Positions 5,762-5,912 of a DNA stretch of 5,912 nt are shown here, piece by piece. The notes below the pieces were generated by a model, which ran no database searches, had not been told where the DNA came from, and saw nothing but the letters and a program-made list of their open reading frames with translations. The stretch lies in the NCBI GenBank assembly GCA_003512875.1, contig DONZ01000103.1, forward strand, positions 1-5,912, in the 5' to 3' direction. The stretch is from Desulfovibrio sp. (GTDB taxonomy: Bacteria; Desulfobacterota; Desulfovibrionia; Desulfovibrionales; Desulfovibrionaceae). The translations under genes and the position numbers were made by a program. The number at the start of each line of letters is the position of its first letter. The first letter of the stretch is position 1.

Positions 5762-5912
5762 ATGAAAATCGCAGTTGTCGGCACCTCAAACAGTATCCGT
5801 GTTGAAGGATATTTTCCGCTTTATCAAGCTATTGAATATCCGAATATTGTTGACAATTTGTCCCTCGGCGGATCTAATTGCCAGCTTATTCCTTACAGCA
5901 TTGAAAAATACA
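5762..5912 (+). CDS. Possible SGNH/GDSL-hydrolase-like protein, N-terminal fragment (3' end outside the window)
   Basis: Fifty codons run open from ATG 5762 to the edge. They begin MKIAVVGTSNSIRVEGYFPL and reach NLSLGGSNCQL at residues 32-42. A hydrophobic strand followed by GTSNS resembles block I of SGNH hydrolases, with S9 as possible nucleophile, and NLSLGGS resembles the glycine of block II. Such proteins often sit with surface polysaccharide genes and modify acyl groups, but the Asp/His block is outside the window, so the function is tentative. The start lies six bases after the ligase stop and in the same frame, with no clear Shine-Dalgarno, so translation may be coupled. A glycosyltransferase-associated protein of unknown function is an alternative. 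That the frame is a real gene is more certain than its family. Confidence 0.6.
   Translation, partial: MKIAVVGTSNSIRVEGYFPLYQAIEYPNIVDNLSLGGSNCQLIPYSIEKY
5850..5878 (+). promoter_or_regulatory. Sigma70-like promoter sequence inside the last gene
   Basis: TTGACA (5850-5855) is followed by exactly 17 bp and then TCTAAT (5873-5878, five of six consensus bases). By hexamers it scores better than the HU promoter. It lies within codons for VDNLSLGGSN of the partial last gene, so the match may be a by-product of coding. Activity is unknown. Confidence 0.3.

Noticed and set aside
5753..5764. TGA of the ligase as a recoded or read-through codon making a fusion with the next gene
   Set aside because: No recoding structure is apparent, the ligase is already full length, and the next frame has its own ATG two codons later.
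5309..5805. Shared 13-base string AACAGTATCCGTG in the ligase and in the start of the last gene
   Set aside because: Both copies encode Asn-Ser-Ile-Arg in unrelated contexts and the match does not extend, so it is coincidence and not a repeat element.

Overview
The window looks like ordinary chromosomal housekeeping DNA from a bacterium. All recognisable genes lie on the + strand and are packed closely. The HU protein, the RlmM-like methyltransferase, DapB, the two-domain NadE and the paired acyl-CoA synthetases look most like Desulfovibrionaceae or related Desulfobacterota, with base composition on the AT-rich side for that group. This placement is inferred from remembered family resemblance; no search was run. 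I see no mobile element, CRISPR array, phage gene, tRNA or rRNA.

Layout. Positions 1-263 hold the C-terminal end of an AMP-forming acyl-CoA synthetase cut by the window edge. One base later begins an RlmM/FtsJ-type 2'-O-ribose methyltransferase (265-1224) with a complete K-D-K-E catalytic tetrad. A sigma70-type promoter (TTGACA, 17 bp spacer, TAAATT) overlaps its last codons and drives a single-gene unit: HU (1282-1557), closed by a strong intrinsic terminator (1589-1622). After an 80-base gap with palindromic, AT-rich sequence comes an apparent operon: dapB (1703-2488), nadE (2492-4000), a long-chain acyl-CoA ligase of LcfA/FadD type (4022-5755), and the start of a possible SGNH/GDSL-hydrolase-like gene (5762 to the edge).

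How the genes relate. DapB makes tetrahydrodipicolinate for lysine and peptidoglycan using NAD(P)H. NadE makes NAD+. The ligase activates fatty acids with ATP and CoA. They share short gaps and near-identical ribosome-binding sites but no single pathway. HU stands apart as a probably highly expressed nucleoid protein with its own promoter, terminator and distinctive codon choice.

The most interesting observation is in NadE. The ammonia-using synthetase half is intact, but the N-terminal nitrilase-like glutaminase half appears to have lost its catalytic Glu and Cys and is shortened. This suggests a pseudo-glutaminase and a two-domain but ammonia-dependent NAD synthetase. I found no convincing wholly new system in this window.
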